This document shows positions 10,153-22,699 of a stretch of DNA of 64,000 nucleotides, piece after piece. Every line of letters starts with the position of its first letter. Positions within the stretch are counted from its first letter, which is position 1. This DNA comes from Tupaia tana (lineage: Eukaryota; Chordata; Mammalia; Scandentia; Tupaiidae): NCBI GenBank assembly GCA_026018925.1, contig JAKSZU010000139.1, forward strand, positions 372,001 to 436,000. Direction: 5' to 3'. The position numbers and the translations under genes are program-made. The notes beneath the pieces are model-generated. The model was not told where the DNA came from, made no database searches, and worked only from the letters and a program-made list of their open reading frames with translations.

Positions 10153-13100
10153 GCCTGAAATATCTAGTTCCCAGTATCCATGTGGAAACTTCTCAGAGAA
10201 TGGCTCAACTCTCCTGCCTGGGAGAAAGGAGCAGAAGGGCTTATTAACAAAACAAAAGATGGAGCTGAGAGCCAGAGAGAAATTCTACCTTTAAAAAAAT
10301 CGTAAAAAGGAAAAATTACCAAAAATAATATGAGGAGACAGGAGCAGAGTGACACAGAGACCTCAGAGACACAAGAGACAGGGATAGAAGGCCAGAGTGT
10401 CCCCCTACCACACTAGCATTGCTTGCTGGAGGCTGAATTATGAGTAGAAAATCTTCATTTCTCCTGTGCCTGAAATATCTAGTTCCCAGTATCCATGTGG
10501 AATCTTCTCAGAGAATGGCTCAGCTCTCCTGCCTGGGAGAAAGGAGCAGAAGGGCTTATTAACAAAACAAAAGATGGAGCTGAGAGCCAGAGAGAAATTC
10601 TACCTTTCAAAAAATCGTAAAAAGGAAAAATTACCAAAAAAATATGAGGAGACAGGAGCAGAGAGAGACAGAGGCCTCAGAGACACAGAGACAGGGATAG
10701 AAGGCCAGAGGGGCTCCCTACCACACTAGCTTTGCTTGTTGGAGGCTGAATTATGAGTAGAAAATCTTCATTTCTCCTGTGCCTGAAATATCTAGTTCCC
10801 AGTATCCATGTGGAATCTTCTCAGAGAATGGCTCAACTCTCCTGCCTGGGAGAAAGGAGCAGAAGGGCTTATTAACAAAACAAAAGATGGAGCTGAGAGC
10901 CAGAGAGAAATTCTACCTTTCAAAAAATCGTAAAAAGGAAAAATTACCAAAAAAAAAATGAGGAGACAGGAGCAGAGAGATACAGAGACCTCAGAGGCAC
11001 AGAGACAGGGATAGAAGTCCAGAGGGGCTCCCTACCACAGTAGCTTTGCTTCCTGGAGGCTGAATTATGAGTAGAAAATCTTCATTTCTCCTGTGCCTGA
11101 AATATCTAGTTCCCAGTATCCATGTGGAATCTTCTCAGAGAATGGCTCAACTCTCCTGCCTGGGAGAAAGGAGCAGAAGGGCTTATTAACAAAACAAAAG
11201 ATGGACCTGAGAGCCAGAGAGAAATTCTACCTTTCAAAAAATCGTAAAAGGGAAAAATTACCAAAAAAAAAATGAGGAGACAGGAGCAGAGAGATACAGA
11301 GACCTCAGAGGCACAGAGACAGGGATAGAAGTCCAGAGGGGCTCCCGACCACACTAGCTTTGCTTGCTGGAGGCTGAATTATGAGTAGAAAATCTTCATT
11401 TCTCCTGTGCCTGAAATATCTAGTTTCCAGTTTCCATGTGGAATCTTCTCAGAGAATGGCTCAACTCTCCTGCCTGGGAGAAAGGAGCAGAAGGGCTTAT
11501 TAACAAAACAAAAGAAGGACCTGAGAGCCAGTGAGAAATTCTACCTTTAAAAAAATCGTAAAAAGGAAAAATTACCAAAAAAAAAATGAGGAGACAGGAG
11601 CAGAGAGAGACAGAGACCTCAGAGACACAGAGACAGGGATAGAAGGCCAGAGGGGCTCCCTACCACACTAGCTTTGCTTTCTGGAGGCTGAATTATGAGT
11701 TGAAAATCTTCATTTCTCCTGTGCCTGAAATATCTAGTTCCCAGTATCCATGTGGAATCTTCTCAGAGAATGGCTCAACTCTCCTGCCTGGGAGAAAGGA
11801 GCAGAAGGGCTTATTAACAAAGCAAAAGATGGAGCTGAGAGCCAGAGAGAAATTCTACCTTTAAAAAAATCGTAAAAAGGAAAAATTACCAAAAAAATAT
11901 GAGGAGACAGGAGCAGAGAGAGACAGAGACCTCAGAGACACAGAGACAGGGATAGAAGGCCACAGGGGCTCCCTACCACACTAGCTTGGCTTGCTGGAGG
12001 CTGAATTATGAGTAGAAAATCTACATTTCTCCTGTGCCTGAAATATCCAGTTCGCAGTATCCATTTGGAATCTTTTCAGAGAATGGTGCAACTCTCCTGC
12101 CTGGGAGAAAGGAGAAGAAGGGCTTATTAACAAAACAAAAGATGGAGCTGAGAGCCAGAGAAAAATTCTACCTTTCAAAAAATCGTAAAAAGGAAAAATT
12201 ACCAAAAAAAAATGAGGAGACAGGAGCAGAGAGAGACAGAGACCTCAGAGAGACTGACACAGGGATAGAAGGCCAGAGGGGCTCCCTACCACACTAGCTT
12301 TGCTTGCTGGAGGCTGAATTATGAGTAGAAAATCTTCATTTCTCCTGTGCCTGAAATATCTAGTTCCCAGTATCCATGTGGAATCTTCTCAGAGAATGGC
12401 TCAACTCTCCTGCCTGGGAGAAAGGAGCAGAAGGGCTTATTAACAAAACAAAAGATGGAGCTGAGAGTCAGAGAGAAATTCTTCCTTTAAAAAAAATCAT
12501 AAAAAGGAAAAATTACCAAAAAAAAATGAGGAGACAGGAGCAGAGAGAGACAGAGACCTCAGGGACACAGAGACAGGGATAGAAGTCCAGAGGGGCTCCC
12601 TACCACACTAGCTTTGCTTGCTGGAGGCTGAATTATGAGTAGAAAATCTTCATTTCTCCTGTGCCTGAAATATCTAGTTCCCAGTATCCATGTGGAATCT
12701 TCTCAGAGAATGGCTCTACTCTCCTGCCTGGGAGAAAGGAGCAGAAGGGCTTATTAACAAAACAAAAGATGGACCTGAGAGCCAGTGAGAAATTCTACCA
12801 TTAAAAAAATCATAAAAAGGAAAAATTACCAAAAAAAAAATGTGGAGACAGGAGCCAAGAGAGACAGAGATCTCAGAGACACAGAGATAGGGATAGAAGG
12901 CCAGAGGGGCTCCCTACCACACTAGCTTTGCTTGCTGGAGGCTGAATTATGAGTAGAAAATCTTCATTTCTCCTGTGCCTGAAATATCTAGTTCCCAGTA
13001 TCCATGTGGAATCTTCTCAGAGAATGGCTCAACTCTCCTGCCTGGGAGAAAGGAGCAGAAGGGCTTATTAACAAAACAAAAGATGGACCTGAGAGCCAGT

Positions 13101-13975
13101 GAGAAATTCTACCTTTAAAAAAATCGTAAAAAGGAAAAATTACCAAAAAAAAATGAGGAGACAGGAGCTGAGAGAGACAGAGAACTCAGAGACACAGAGA
13201 CAGGGATAGAAGGCCAGAGGAGCTCCCTACCACACTAGCTTTCCTTGCTGGAGGCTGAATTATGAGTAGAAAATCTTCATTTCTCCTGTGCCTGAAATAT
13301 CTAGTTCCCAGTATCCATGTGGAATCTTCTCAGAGAATGGCTCAACTCTCCTGGCTGGGAGAAAGGAGCAGAAGGGCTTATTAACAAAGCAAAAGAAGGA
13401 GCTGAGAGCCAGAGAGAAATTCTACCTTTAAAAAAATCGTAAAAAGGAAAAATTACCAAAAAAAAAATGAGGAGACAGGAGCAGAGAGAGACAGAGACGT
13501 CAGAGACACAGAGACAGGGATAGAAGGTCACAGGGGCTCCCTACCACCCTAGCTTTGCTTGCTGGAGGCTGAATTATGAGTAGAAAATCTTCATTTCTCC
13601 TGTGCCTGAAATAATCTAGTTCCAAGTATCCTTGTGGAATCTTCTCAGAGAATGGCTCAACTCTCCTGCCTGGGAGAAAGGAGCAGAAGGGCTTATTAAC
13701 AAAACAAAAGATGGAGCTGAGAGCCAGAGAGAAATTCTACCTTTAAAAAAATCGTAAAAAGGAAAAATTACCAAAAAAAAATTAGGAGACAGGAGCAGAG
13801 AGAGACAGAGACCTCAGAGACACAGAGACAAGGATAGAAGTCCAGAGGGGCTCCCTACCACACTAGCTTTGTTTGCTGGAGGCTGAATTATGAGTAGAAA
13901 ATCTTCATTTCTCCTGTGCCTGAAATATCTAGTTCCCAGTATCCATGTGGAACCTTCTCAGAGAATGGCTCAACT
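9600..13975 (+). repeat. 14-monomer block, copy 1 (17-monomer higher-order layer)
   Basis: About 14 monomers that recur nearly unchanged 5,334 bases downstream. Shared private markers include GGTCACAGG followed by GGCACCC (9,760s and 15,100s), GGAAACTTCTC (10,190s and 15,520s), GAGTGACACAG with CTAGCATTGC (10,350-10,425 and 15,685-15,755), GGCTCAGCTC, GCTTCCTGG, AAAAGGGAAAAATT and TTCCAAGTATCC. By eye only isolated differences separate the copies, for example GAGACTGACAC against ACACTGACAC, AGAAGGACC against AGATGGACC, and AGTAGC against AGTACC. Confidence 0.85.
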
Positions 13976-14957
13976 CTCCTGCCTGGGAGAAAGGAGCAGA
14001 AGGGCTTATTAACAAAACAAAAGATGGACCTGAGAGCCAGAGAGAAATTCTACCTTTCAAAAAATCGTAAAAGGGAAAAATTACCAAAAAAAAAAATGAG
14101 GAGACAGGAGCAGAGAGATACAGAGACCTCAGAGGCACAGAGACAGGGATAGAAGTCCAGAGGGGCTCCCTACCACACTAGCTTTGCTTGCTGGAGGCTG
14201 AATTATGAGTAGAAAATCTTCATTTCTCCTGTGCCTGAAATATCTAGTTTCCAGTTTCCATGTGGAATCTTCTCAGAGAATGGCTCAACTCTCCTGCCTG
14301 GGAGAAAGGAGCAGAAGGGCTTATTAACAAAACAAAAGATGGACCTGAGAGCCAGTGAGAAATTCTACCTTTAAAAAAATCGTAAAAAGGAAAAATTACC
14401 AAAAAAAAAATGAGGAGACAGGAGCAGAGAGAGACAGAGACCTCAGAGACACAGAGACAGGGATAGAAGGCCACAGGGGCTCCCTACCACACTAGCTTGG
14501 CTTGCTGGAGGCTGAATTATGAGTAGAAAATCTACATTTCTCCTGTGCCTGAAATATCCAGTTCGCAGTATCCATTTGGAATCTTTTCAGAGAATGGTGC
14601 AACTCTCCTGCCTGGGAGAAAGGAGAAGAAGGGCTTATTAACAAAACAAAAGATGGAGCTGAGAGCCAGAGAAAAATTCTACCTTTCAAAAAATCGTAAA
14701 AAGGAAAAATTACCAAAAAAAAATGAGGAGACAGGAGCAGAGAGAGACAGAGACCTCAGAGACACTGACACAGGGATAGAAGGCCAGAGGGGCTCCCTAC
14801 CACACTAGCTTTGCTTGCTGGAGGCTGAATTATGAGTAGAAAATCTTCATTTCTCCTGTGCCTGAAATATCTAGTTCCCAGTATCCATGTGGAATCTTCT
14901 CAGAGAATGGCTCAACTCTCCTGCCTGGGAGAAAGGAGCAGAAGGGCTTATTAACAA
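13975..14957 (+). repeat. Chimeric three-monomer bridge between the two 14-monomer blocks
   Basis: Three consecutive monomers each show a switch of type. The first starts like type a (CTTTGTTTGCTGG, GGAACCTTC) but ends like the 11,093 monomer (GACCTGAGAGCCAGAG, AAAAGGGAAAAA). The second starts like 11,407 (TAGTTTCCAGTTTCC) but ends like 11,720 (GGCCACAGG, AGCTTGGC), skipping one monomer. The third is a TCCATTTGG monomer followed by a direct step into the ACAAAGC / GACGTC type, skipping about four monomers. The spacing stays in monomer register throughout, as expected for unequal homologous exchange. Confidence 0.75.
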
Positions 14958-17900
14958 AGCAAAAGATGGAGCTGAGAGCCAGAGAGAAATTCTACCTTTA
15001 AAAAAATCGTAAAAAGGAAAAATTACCAAAAAAAAAATGAGGAGACAGGAGCAGAGAGAGACAGAGACGTCAGAGACACAGAGACAGGGATAGAAGGTCA
15101 CAGGGGCACCCTACCACCCTAGCTTTGCTTGCTGGAGGCTGAATTATGAGTAGAAAATCTTCATTTCTCCTGTGCCTGAAATAATCTAGTTCCCAGTATC
15201 CTTGTGGAATCTTCTCAGAGAATGGCTCAACTCTCCTGCCTGGGAGAAAGGAGCAGAAGGGCTTATTAACAAAACAAAAGATGGAGCTGAGAGTCAGAGA
15301 GAAATTCTACCTTTAAAAAAATCGTAAAAAGGAAAAATTACCAAAAAAAATTAGGAGACAGGAGCAGAGAGAGACAGAGACCTCAGAGACACAGAGACAG
15401 GGATAGAAGTCCAGAGGGGCTCCCTACCACACTAGCTTTGCTTGCTGGAGGCTGAATTATGAGTAGAAAATCTTCATTTCTCCTGTGCCTGAAATATCTA
15501 GTTCCCAGTATCCATGTGGAAACTTCTCAGAGAATGGCTCAACTCTCCTGCCTGGGAGAAAGGAGCAGAAGGGCTTATTAACAAAACAAAAGATGGAGCT
15601 GAGAGCCAGAGAGAAATTCTACCTTTAAAAAAATCGTAAAAAGGAAAAATTACCAAAAATAATATGAGGAGACAGGAGCAGAGTGACACAGAGACCTCAG
15701 AGACACAAGAGACAGGGATAGAAGGCCAGAGTGTCCCCCTACCACACTAGCATTGCTTGCTGGAGGCTGAATTATGAGTAGAAAATCTTCATTTCTCCTG
15801 TGCCTGAAATATCTAGTTCCCAGTATCCATGTGGAATCTTCTCAGAGAATGGCTCAGCTCTCCTGCCTGGGAGAAAGGAGCAGAAGGGCTTATTAACAAA
15901 ACAAAAGATGGAGCTGAGAGCCAGAGAGAAATTCTACCTTTCAAAAAATCGTAAAAAGGAAAAATTACCAAAAAAATATGAGGAGACAGGAGCAGAGAGA
16001 GACAGAGGCCTCAGAGACACAGAGACAGGGATAGAAGGCCAGAGGGGCTCCCTACCACACTAGCTTTGCTTGTTGGAGGCTGAATTATGAGTAGAAAATC
16101 TTCATTTCTCCTGTGCCTGAAATATCTAGTTCCCAGTATCCATGTGGAATCTTCTCAGAGAATGGCTCAACTCTCCTGCCTGGGAGAAAGGAGCAGAAGG
16201 GCTTATTAACAAAACAAAAGATGGAGCTGAGAGCCAGAGAGAAATTCTACCTTTCAAAAAATCGTAAAAAGGAAAAATTACCAAAAAAATAATGAGGAGA
16301 CAGGAGCAGAGAGATACAGAGACCTCAGAGGCACAGAGACAGGGATAGAAGTCCAGAGGGGCTCCCTACCACAGTACCTTTGCTTCCTGGAGGCTGAATT
16401 ATGAGTAGAAAATCTTCATTTCTCCTGTGCCTGAAATATCTAGTTCCCAGTATCCATGTGGAATCTTCTCAGAGAATGGCTCAACTCTCCTGCCTGGGAG
16501 AAAGGAGCAGAAGGGCTTATTAACAAAACAAAAGATGGACCTGAGAGCCAGAGAGAAATTCTACCTTTCAAAAAATCGTAAAAGGGAAAAATTACCAAAA
16601 AAAAAATGAGGAGACAGGAGCAGAGAGATACAGAGACCTCAGAGGCACAGAGACAGGGATAGAAGTCCAGAGGGGCTCCCTACCACACTAGCTTTGCTTG
16701 CTGGAGGCTGAATTATGAGTAGAAAATCTTCATTTCTCCTGTGCCTGAAATATCTAGTTTCCAGTTTCCATGTGGAATCTTCTCAGAGAATGGCTCAACT
16801 CTCCTGCCTGGGAGAAAGGAGCAGAAGGGCTTATTAACAAAACAAAAGATGGACCTGAGAGCCAGTGAGAAATTCTACCTTTAAAAAAATCGTAAAAAGG
16901 AAAAATTACCAAAAAAAAAATGAGGAGACAGGAGCAGAGAGAGACAGAGACCTCAGAGACACAGAGACAGGGATAGAAGGCCAGAGGGGCTCCCTACCAC
17001 ACTAGCTTTGCTTTCTGGAGGCTGAATTATGAGTTGAAAATCTTCATTTCTCCTGTGCCTGAAATATCTAGTTCCCAGTATCCATGTGGAATCTTCTCAG
17101 AGAATGGCTCAACTCTCCTGCCTGAGAGAAAGGAGCAGAAGGGCTTATTAACAAAGCAAAAGATGGAGCTGAGAGCCAGAGAGAAATTCTACCTTTAAAA
17201 AAATCGTAAAAAGGAAAAATTACCAAAAAAATATGAGGAGACAGGAGCAGAGAGAGACAGAGACCTCAGAGACACAGAGACAGGGATAGAAGGCCACAGG
17301 GGCTCCCTACCACACTAGCTTGGCTTGCTGGAGGCTGAATTATGAGTAGAAAATCTACATTTCTCCTGTGCCTGAAATATCCAGTTCGCAGTATCCATTT
17401 GGAATCTTTTCAGAGAATGGTGCAACTCTCCTGCCTGGGAGAAAGGAGAAGAAGGGCTTATTAACAAAACAAAAGATGGAGCTGAGAGCCAGAGAAAAAT
17501 TCTACCTTTCAAAAAATCGTAAAAAGGAAAAATTACCAAAAAAAAATGAGGAGACAGGAGCAGAGAGAGACAGAGACCTCAGAGACACTGACACAGGGAT
17601 AGAAGGCCAGAGGGGCTCCCTACCACACTAGCTTTGCTTGCTGGAGGCTGAATTATGAGTAGAAAATCTTCATTTCTCCTGTGCCTGAAATATCTAGTTC
17701 CCAGTATCCATGTGGAATCTTCTCAGAGAATGGCTCAACTCTCCTGCCTGGGAGAAAGGAGCAGAAGGGCTTATTAACAAAACAAAAGATGGAGCTGAGA
17801 GTCAGAGAGAAATTCTTCCTTTAAAAAAAATCATAAAAAGGAAAAATTACCAAAAAAAAATGAGGAGACAGGAGCAGAGAGAGACAGAGACCTCAGGGAC

Positions 17901-19330
17901 ACAGAGACAGGGATAGAAGTCCAGAGGGGCTCCCTACCACACTAGCTTTGCTTGCTGGAGGCTGAATTATGAGTAGAAAATCTTCATTTCTCCTGTGCCT
18001 GAAATATCTAGTTCCCAGTATCCATGTGGAATCTTCTCAGAGAATGGCTCTACTCTCCTGCCTGGGAGAAAGGAGCAGAAGGGCTTATTAACAAAACAAA
18101 AGATGGACCTGAGAGCCAGTGAGAAATTCTACCATTAAAAAAATCATAAAAAGGAAAAATTACCAAAAAAAAATGTGGAGACAGGAGCCAAGAGAGACAG
18201 AGATCTCAGAGACACAGAGATAGGGATAGAAGGCCAGAGGGGCTCCCTACCACACTAGCTTTGCTTGCTGGAGGCTGAATTATGAGTAGAAAATCTTCAT
18301 TTCTCCTGTGCCTGAAATATCTAGTTCCCAGTATCCATGTGGAATCTTCTCAGAGAATGGCTCAACTCTCCTGCCTGGGAGAAAGGAGCAGAAGGGCTTA
18401 TTAACAAAACAAAAGATGGACCTGAGAGCCAGTGAGAAATTCTACCTTTAAAAAAATCGTAAAAAGGAAAAATTACCAAAAAAAAATGAGGAGACAGGAG
18501 CTGAGAGAGACAGAGAACTCAGAGACACAGAGACAGGGATAGAAGGCCAGAGGAGCTCCCTACCACACTAGCTTTCCTTGCTGGAGGCTGAATTATGAGT
18601 AGAAAATCTTCATTTCTCCTGTGCCTGAAATATCTAGTTCCCAGTATCCATGTGGAATCTTCTCAGAGAATGGCTCAACTCTCCTGGCTGGGAGAAAGGA
18701 GCAGAAGGGCTTATTAACAAAGCAAAAGAAGGAGCTGAGAGCCAGAGAGAAATTCTACCTTTAAAAAAATCGTAAAAAGGAAAAATTACCAAAAAAAAAA
18801 TGAGGAGACAGGAGCAGAGAGAGACAGAGACGTCAGAGACACAGAGACAGGGATAGAAGGTCACAGGGGCTCCCTACCACCCTAGCTTTGCTTGCTGGAG
18901 GCTGAATTATGAGTAGAAAATCTTCATTTCTCCTGTGCCTGAAATAATCTAGTTCCAAGTATCCTTGTGGAATCTTCTCAGAGAATGGCTCAACTCTCCT
19001 GCCTGGGAGAAAGGAGCAGAAGGGCTTATTAACAAAACAAAAGATGGAGCTGAGAGCCAGAGAGAAATTCTACCTTTAAAAAAATCGTAAAAAGGAAAAA
19101 TTACCAAAAAAAAATTAGGAGACAGGAGCAGAGAGAGACAGAGACCTCAGAGACACAGAGACAAAGATAGAAGTCCAGAGGGGCTCCCTACCACACTAGC
19201 TTTGTTTGCTGGAGGCTGAATTATGAGTAGAAAATCTTCATTTCTCCTGTGCCTGAAATATCTAGTTCCCAGTATCCATGTGGAACCTTCTCAGAGAATG
19301 GCTCAACTCTCCTGCCTGGGAGAAAGGAGC
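14940..19330 (+). repeat. 14-monomer block, copy 2 (17-monomer higher-order layer)
   Basis: Second copy of the block that starts near 9,600, offset by 5,333-5,334 bases. Its left boundary lies between CCTGCCTGGG at 14,920 and ACAAAGC at 14,955, because copy 1 has CCTGGCTGGG there while the later markers agree. On the right it continues into the first 26-mer through a type a monomer (CTTTGTTTGCTGG, GGAACCTTC), whereas copy 1 leaves that same monomer at 13,975-14,030 by switching type. The 17-monomer layer is therefore directly continuous with the 26-mer domain. Confidence 0.82.
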
Positions 19331-20397
19331 AGAAGGGCTTATTAACAAAACAAAAGATGGAGCTTAGGGCCAGAGAGAAATTCTACCTTTCAAAAAATCG
19401 TAAAAAGGAAAAATTACCAAAAAAAATATGAGGAGACAGGAGCAGAGTGAGACAGAGACCTCAGAGACACAAGAGACAGGGATAGAAGGCCAGAGTGTCC
19501 CCCTACCACACTAGCTTTGCTTGCTGGAGGCTGAATTATGAGTAGAAAATCTTCATTTCTCCTGTGCCTGAAATATCTAGTTCCCAGTATTCATGTGGAA
19601 TCTTCTCAGAGAATGGCTCAACTCTCCTGCCTGGGAGAAAGTAGCAGAAGGGCTTATTAACAAAACAAAAGATGGAGCTGAGAGCCAGAGAGAAATTCTA
19701 CCTTTCAAAAAATCGTAAAAAGGAAAAATTACCAAAAAAATATGAGGAGACAGGAGCAGAGAGAGACAGAGGCCTCAGAGACACAGAGACAGGGATAGAA
19801 GGCCAGAGGGGCTCCCTACCACACTAGCTTTGCTTGTTGGAGGCTGAATTATGAGTAGAAAATCTTCATTTCTCCTGTGCCTGAAATATCTAGTTCCCAG
19901 TATCCATGTGGAATCTTCTCAGAGAATGGCTCAACTCTCCTGCCTGGGAGAAAGGAGCAGAAGGGCTTATTAACAAAACAAAAGATGGAGCTGAGAGCCA
20001 GAGAGAAATTCTACCTTTCAAAAAATCGTAAAAAGGAAAAATTACCAAAAAAAAAAATGAGGAGACAGGAGCAGAGAGATACAGAGACCTCAGAGGCACA
20101 GAGACAGGGATAGAAGTCCAGAGGGGCTCCCTACCACACTAGCTTTGCTTGCTGGAGGCTGAATTATGAGTAGAAAATCTTCATTTCTCCTGTGCCTGAA
20201 ATATCTAGTTCCCAGTATCCATGTGGAATCTTCTCAGAGAATGGCTCAACTCTCCTGCCTGGGAGAAAGGAGCAGAAGGGCTTATTAACAAAACAAAAGA
20301 TGGACCTGAGAGCCAGAGAGAAATTCTACCTTTAAAAAAATCGTAAAAAGGAAAAATTACCAAAAAAAATGAGGAGACAGGAGCAGAGAGAGACAGA

Positions 20398-20404
20398 GAC
20401 GTCA
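20398..20404 (+). promoter_or_regulatory. CRE-like GACGTCA in GACGTC-type monomers (example)
   Basis: Types d, i, p and y have GACGTCA where most monomers have GACCTCA. The context AGACGTCAG matches 7 of 8 bases of the CREB/ATF site TGACGTCA. Four of 26 monomers per full higher-order copy carry it, about 27 in the window, the first near 5,025. The change also creates a CpG and a palindromic hexamer. Function is pure inference; a single C-to-G change spread by amplification explains the pattern without any selection. Confidence 0.3.
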
Positions 20405-22699
20405 GAGATACAGAGGCAGGGATAGAAGGCCACAAGGGCTCCCTACCACACTAGCTTTGCTTGCTGGAGGCTGAATTATGAGTAGAAAATCTTCATTTCT
20501 CCTGTGCCTGAAATATCTAGTTCCCAGTATCCATGTAGAATCTTCTCAGAGAATGGCACAACTCTCCTGCCTGGGAGAAAGGAGCAGAAGGGCTTATTAA
20601 CAAAACAAAAGACGGAGCTGAGAGCCAGAGAGAAATTCTACATTTGAAAAAATCGTAAAAAGGAAAAATTACCAAAAAAATATGAGGAGACAGGAGCAGA
20701 GAGAGACAGAGGCCTCAGAGACACAGAGACAGGGATAGAAGGCCAGAGGGGCTCCCTACCACACTAGCTTTGCTTTCTGGAGGCTGAATTATGAGTTGAA
20801 AATCTTCATTTCTCCTGTGCCTGAAATATCTAGTTTCCAGAATCCATGTGGAATCTTCTCAGAGAATGGCTCAACTCTCCTGCCTGGGAGAAAGGAGCAG
20901 AAGGGCTTATTAACAAAATAAAAGATGGACCTGAGAGCCAGTGAGAAATTCTACATTTAAAAAAATCGTAAAAAGGAAAAATTACCAAAAAAATAAAATG
21001 AGGAGACAGGAGCAGAGAGAGACAGAGACCTCAGAGACACAGAGACAGGGATAGAAGGCCAGAGGGGCTCCCTACCACACTAGCTTTGCTTTCTGGAGGC
21101 TGAATTATGAGTTGAAAATCTTCATTTCTCCTGTGCCTGAAATATATAGTTCCCAGTATCCATGTGGAATCTTCTCAGAGAATGGCTCAACTCTCCTGCC
21201 TGGGAGAAAGGAGCAGAAGGGCTTATTAACAAAACAAAAGATGGAGCTGAGAGACAGAGAGAAATTCTACCTTTCAAAAAATCGTAAAAAGGAAAAATTA
21301 CCAAAAAAATATGAGGAGACAGGAGCAGAGAGAGACAGAGGCCTCAGAGACACAGAGACAGGGATAGAAGGCCAGAGGGGCTCCCTACCACACTAGCTTT
21401 GCTTGTTGGAGGCTGAATTATGAGTAGAAAATCTTCATTTCTCCTGTGCCTGAAATATCTAGTTCCCAGTATCCATGTGGAATCTTCTCAGAGAATGGCT
21501 CAACTCTCCTGCCTGGGAGAAAGGAGCAGAAGGGCTTATTAACAAAACAAAAGATGGAGCTGAGAGCCAGAGAGAAATTCTCCCTTTCAAAAAATCGTAA
21601 AAAGGAAAAATTACCCAAAAAAAAAATGAGGAGACAGGAGCAGAGAGATACAGAGACCTCAGAGGCACAGAGACAGGGATAGAAGTCCAGAGGGGCTCCC
21701 TACCACACTAGCTTTGCTTGCTGGAGGCTGAATTATGAGTAGAAAATCTTCATTTCTCCTGTGCCTGAAATATCTAGTTCCCAGTATCCATGTGGAATCT
21801 TCTCAGAGAATGGCTCAACTCTCCTGCCTGGGAGAAAGGAGCAGAAGGGCTTATTAACAAAACAAAAGATGGACCTGAGAGCCAGAGAGAAATTCTACCT
21901 TTCAAAAAATCGTAAAAAGGAAAAATTACCAAAAAAAATGAGGAGACAGGAGCAGAGAGAGACAGAGACGTCAGAGACACAGAGACAGGGATAGAAGGCC
22001 ACAAGGGCTCCCTACCACACTAGCTTTGCTTGCTGGAGGCTGAATTATGAGTAGAAAATCTTCATTTCTCCTGTGCCTGAAATATCTAGTTCCCAGTATC
22101 CATGTAGAATCTTCTCAGAGAATGGCTCAACTCTCCTGCCTGGGAGAAAGGAGCAGAAGGGCTTATTAACAAAACAAAAGACGGAGCTGAGAGCCAGAGA
22201 GAAATTCTACATTTGAAAAAATCGTAAAAAGGAAAAATTACCAAAAAAATATGAGGAGACAGGAGCAGAGAGAGACAGTGGCCTCAGAGACACAGAGACA
22301 GGGATAGAAGGCCAGAGGGGCTCCCTACCACACTAGCTTTGCTTGTTGGAGGCTGAATTATGAGTAGAAAATCTTCATTTCTCCTGTGCCTGAAATATGT
22401 AGTTCCCAGTATCCATGTGGAATCTTCTCAGAGAATGGCTCAACTCTCCTGCCTGGGAGAAAGGAGCAGAAGGGCTTATTAACAAAACAAAAGATGGAGC
22501 TGAGAGCCAGAGAGAAATTCTACCTTTCAAAAAATCGTAAAAAGGAAAATTTACCAAAAAAAAAATGAGGAGACAGGAGCAGAGAGATACAGAGACCTCA
22601 GAGGCACAGAGACAGGGATAGAAGGCCAGAGGGGCTCCCTACCACAGTAGCTTGGCTTGCTGGAGGCTGAATTATGAGTAGAAAATCTACATTTCTCCT

